From the NCBI GenBank assembly GCA_037133495.1, contig JBAXOA010000067.1, positions 1 through 24,643 on the forward strand: DNA of 24,643 nucleotides, given 5' to 3'. Under the pieces are notes generated by a model. It was not told where the DNA came from. It searched no databases and was given only the letters and a program-made list of their open reading frames with translations. Position numbers and translations under genes: made by a program. Positions 23,936 through 24,643 of this stretch are shown in pieces (positions within the stretch are counted from its first letter, which is position 1; every line of letters starts with the position of its first letter). Source of the DNA: JAAFHB01 sp037133495. GTDB taxonomy: Bacteria; Bacteroidota; Bacteroidia; Bacteroidales; Prolixibacteraceae.

Positions 23936-24643
23936 CTACACCGACACTTCTCCTTTAATATGTGGATGTGATTGGTAATTAACCAATTCAAAATCATCAT
24001 ATTTGAAATCAAAAATTGACTTTACGTCAGGATTGATCCTCATTTCCGGTAATGCATAAGTGCTGCGGGAGAGTTGAAGGCTGACCTGATCGAGGTGGTT
24101 ATTATAGATATGTGCATCGCCAAAAGTGTGCACAAAGTCTCCTGGTGTTAATCCTGCTATCTGAGCAACCATTAAAGTGAGCAAGGCATAAGATGCGATA
24201 TTAAAAGGAACACCCAGAAAAACATCTGCACTTCGCTGGTACAGCTGGCACGAAAGCCTCCCTTCGTTCACATAAAACTGAAACAATAAATGGCATGGAG
24301 GAAGATTCATCTTATCTAAATCACCTACATTCCAAGCACTTACAATTAGTCTTCGGGAAATAGGATTTGATTTAATTTCGTTGATCAACCGTGTAATCTG
24401 ATCGACAGTATTTCCTTCCGGTGTGGGCCACGAACGCCACTGATAGCCATAAATATGTCCAAGATCTCCATTTTCATCTGCCCATTCATTCCAGATTCTC
24501 ACGCCATTATCCTGCAGGTATTTCACATTAGTATCACCTGAAAGAAACCATAGCAATTCGTGTATGATCGACTTTAAATGAAGTTTTTTAGTTGTAATAA
24601 CCGGAAATCCTTCCTCAAGGTTAAAGCGCATCTGATAACCGAA
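23936..24643 (-). CDS. thyA: Thymidylate synthase (5' end beyond window)
   Basis: The frame is open to the window edge, giving 236 codons with the stop. Before the internal Met at 24631 the frame encodes FGYQ, the end of the conserved SVFGYQMRFNL block, so about 30 N-terminal residues of a roughly 264-residue enzyme are missing. It makes dTMP from dUMP with methylene-tetrahydrofolate. Motifs: IIHELLWFLSGDTN, the HIYGYQWRSW loop, and SRRLIVSAWN (phosphate-binding arginines). The nucleophile Cys, in LPPCHLLFQFYV, is encoded at 24295-24293. QRSADVFLGVPFNIASYALL and the HIYNNHL segment follow. It is classical ThyA, not flavin-dependent ThyX, and precedes folA. Confidence 0.96.
   Translation of the reverse strand, partial: FGYQMRFNLEEGFPVITTKKLHLKSIIHELLWFLSGDTNVKYLQDNGVRIWNEWADENGDLGHIYGYQWRSWPTPEGNTVDQITRLINEIKSNPISRRLIVSAWNVGDLDKMNLPPCHLLFQFYVNEGRLSCQLYQRSADVFLGVPFNIASYALLTLMVAQIAGLTPGDFVHTFGDAHIYNNHLDQVSLQLSRSTYALPEMRINPDVKSIFDFKYDDFELVNYQSHPHIKGEVSV

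Overview
The window is ordinary chromosomal sequence from a member of the Bacteroidota, most likely a Bacteroidales/Marinilabiliales-type organism. The reasons are: many upstream regions carry the Bacteroidota -7 promoter element TAnnTTTG and lack strong Shine-Dalgarno sites; the protein families are typical of the phylum (GIN/DUF2807 and DUF4136 envelope proteins, S16 with a long C-terminal extension, tandem rhomboids next to mutL, LysA of the Bacteroidetes type); and base composition is moderately AT-rich with AT-rich spacers. No integrase, transposase, phage gene, CRISPR array, rRNA or tRNA was found, and nothing marks an acquired island.

Layout. 1-1760 (-): 5' part of mfd, cut by the window start. 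1988-4298 (+): two envelope genes, a large secreted protein with an aromatic centre and a basic tail, and a DUF4136 lipoprotein. 4484-7330 (+): lysA, a glycosyltransferase and tsaC, the last two overlapping by ATGA. 7352-9515 (-): rpsP (S16 with an added Val-Ala-Glu repeat tail), rimM, and a GIN-domain secreted protein with its own ECF-sigma-like promoter. 9778-14594 (+): an orphan lipoprotein, dnaE and trxA. 14682-19387 (-): a mutL / rhomboid / rhomboid / membrane EEP-nuclease-fold cluster. 19752-23351 (+): comM/yifB, inorganic pyrophosphatase and a nucleoside-type MFS permease. 23402-24643 (-): folA and thyA, thyA being cut by the window end.

Function. Much of the window is genome maintenance and nucleotide supply: Mfd (transcription-coupled repair), DnaE (replication), MutL (mismatch repair), ComM (branch-migration helicase), ThyA/DHFR (dTMP synthesis), pyrophosphatase and a nucleoside permease. 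A second theme is translation: TsaC for t6A in tRNA, S16 and RimM. A third is the envelope: DUF4136, GIN, the aromatic/basic protein, the orphan lipoprotein and the rhomboids. These are mostly neighbours rather than one pathway; only thyA-folA, rpsP-rimM and the mutL-rhomboid-EEP run look like functional or transcriptional units.

Most noteworthy: a 45-bp perfect palindrome between trxA and the EEP gene; a strong hairpin terminator lying only 16 nt before the rimM start; the 9 x 15-bp repeat in rpsP; MutL with all visible endonuclease metal motifs altered; DnaE with a complete PHP metal site; and an ECF-like promoter before the GIN gene. I found no clear new defence or mobile system.
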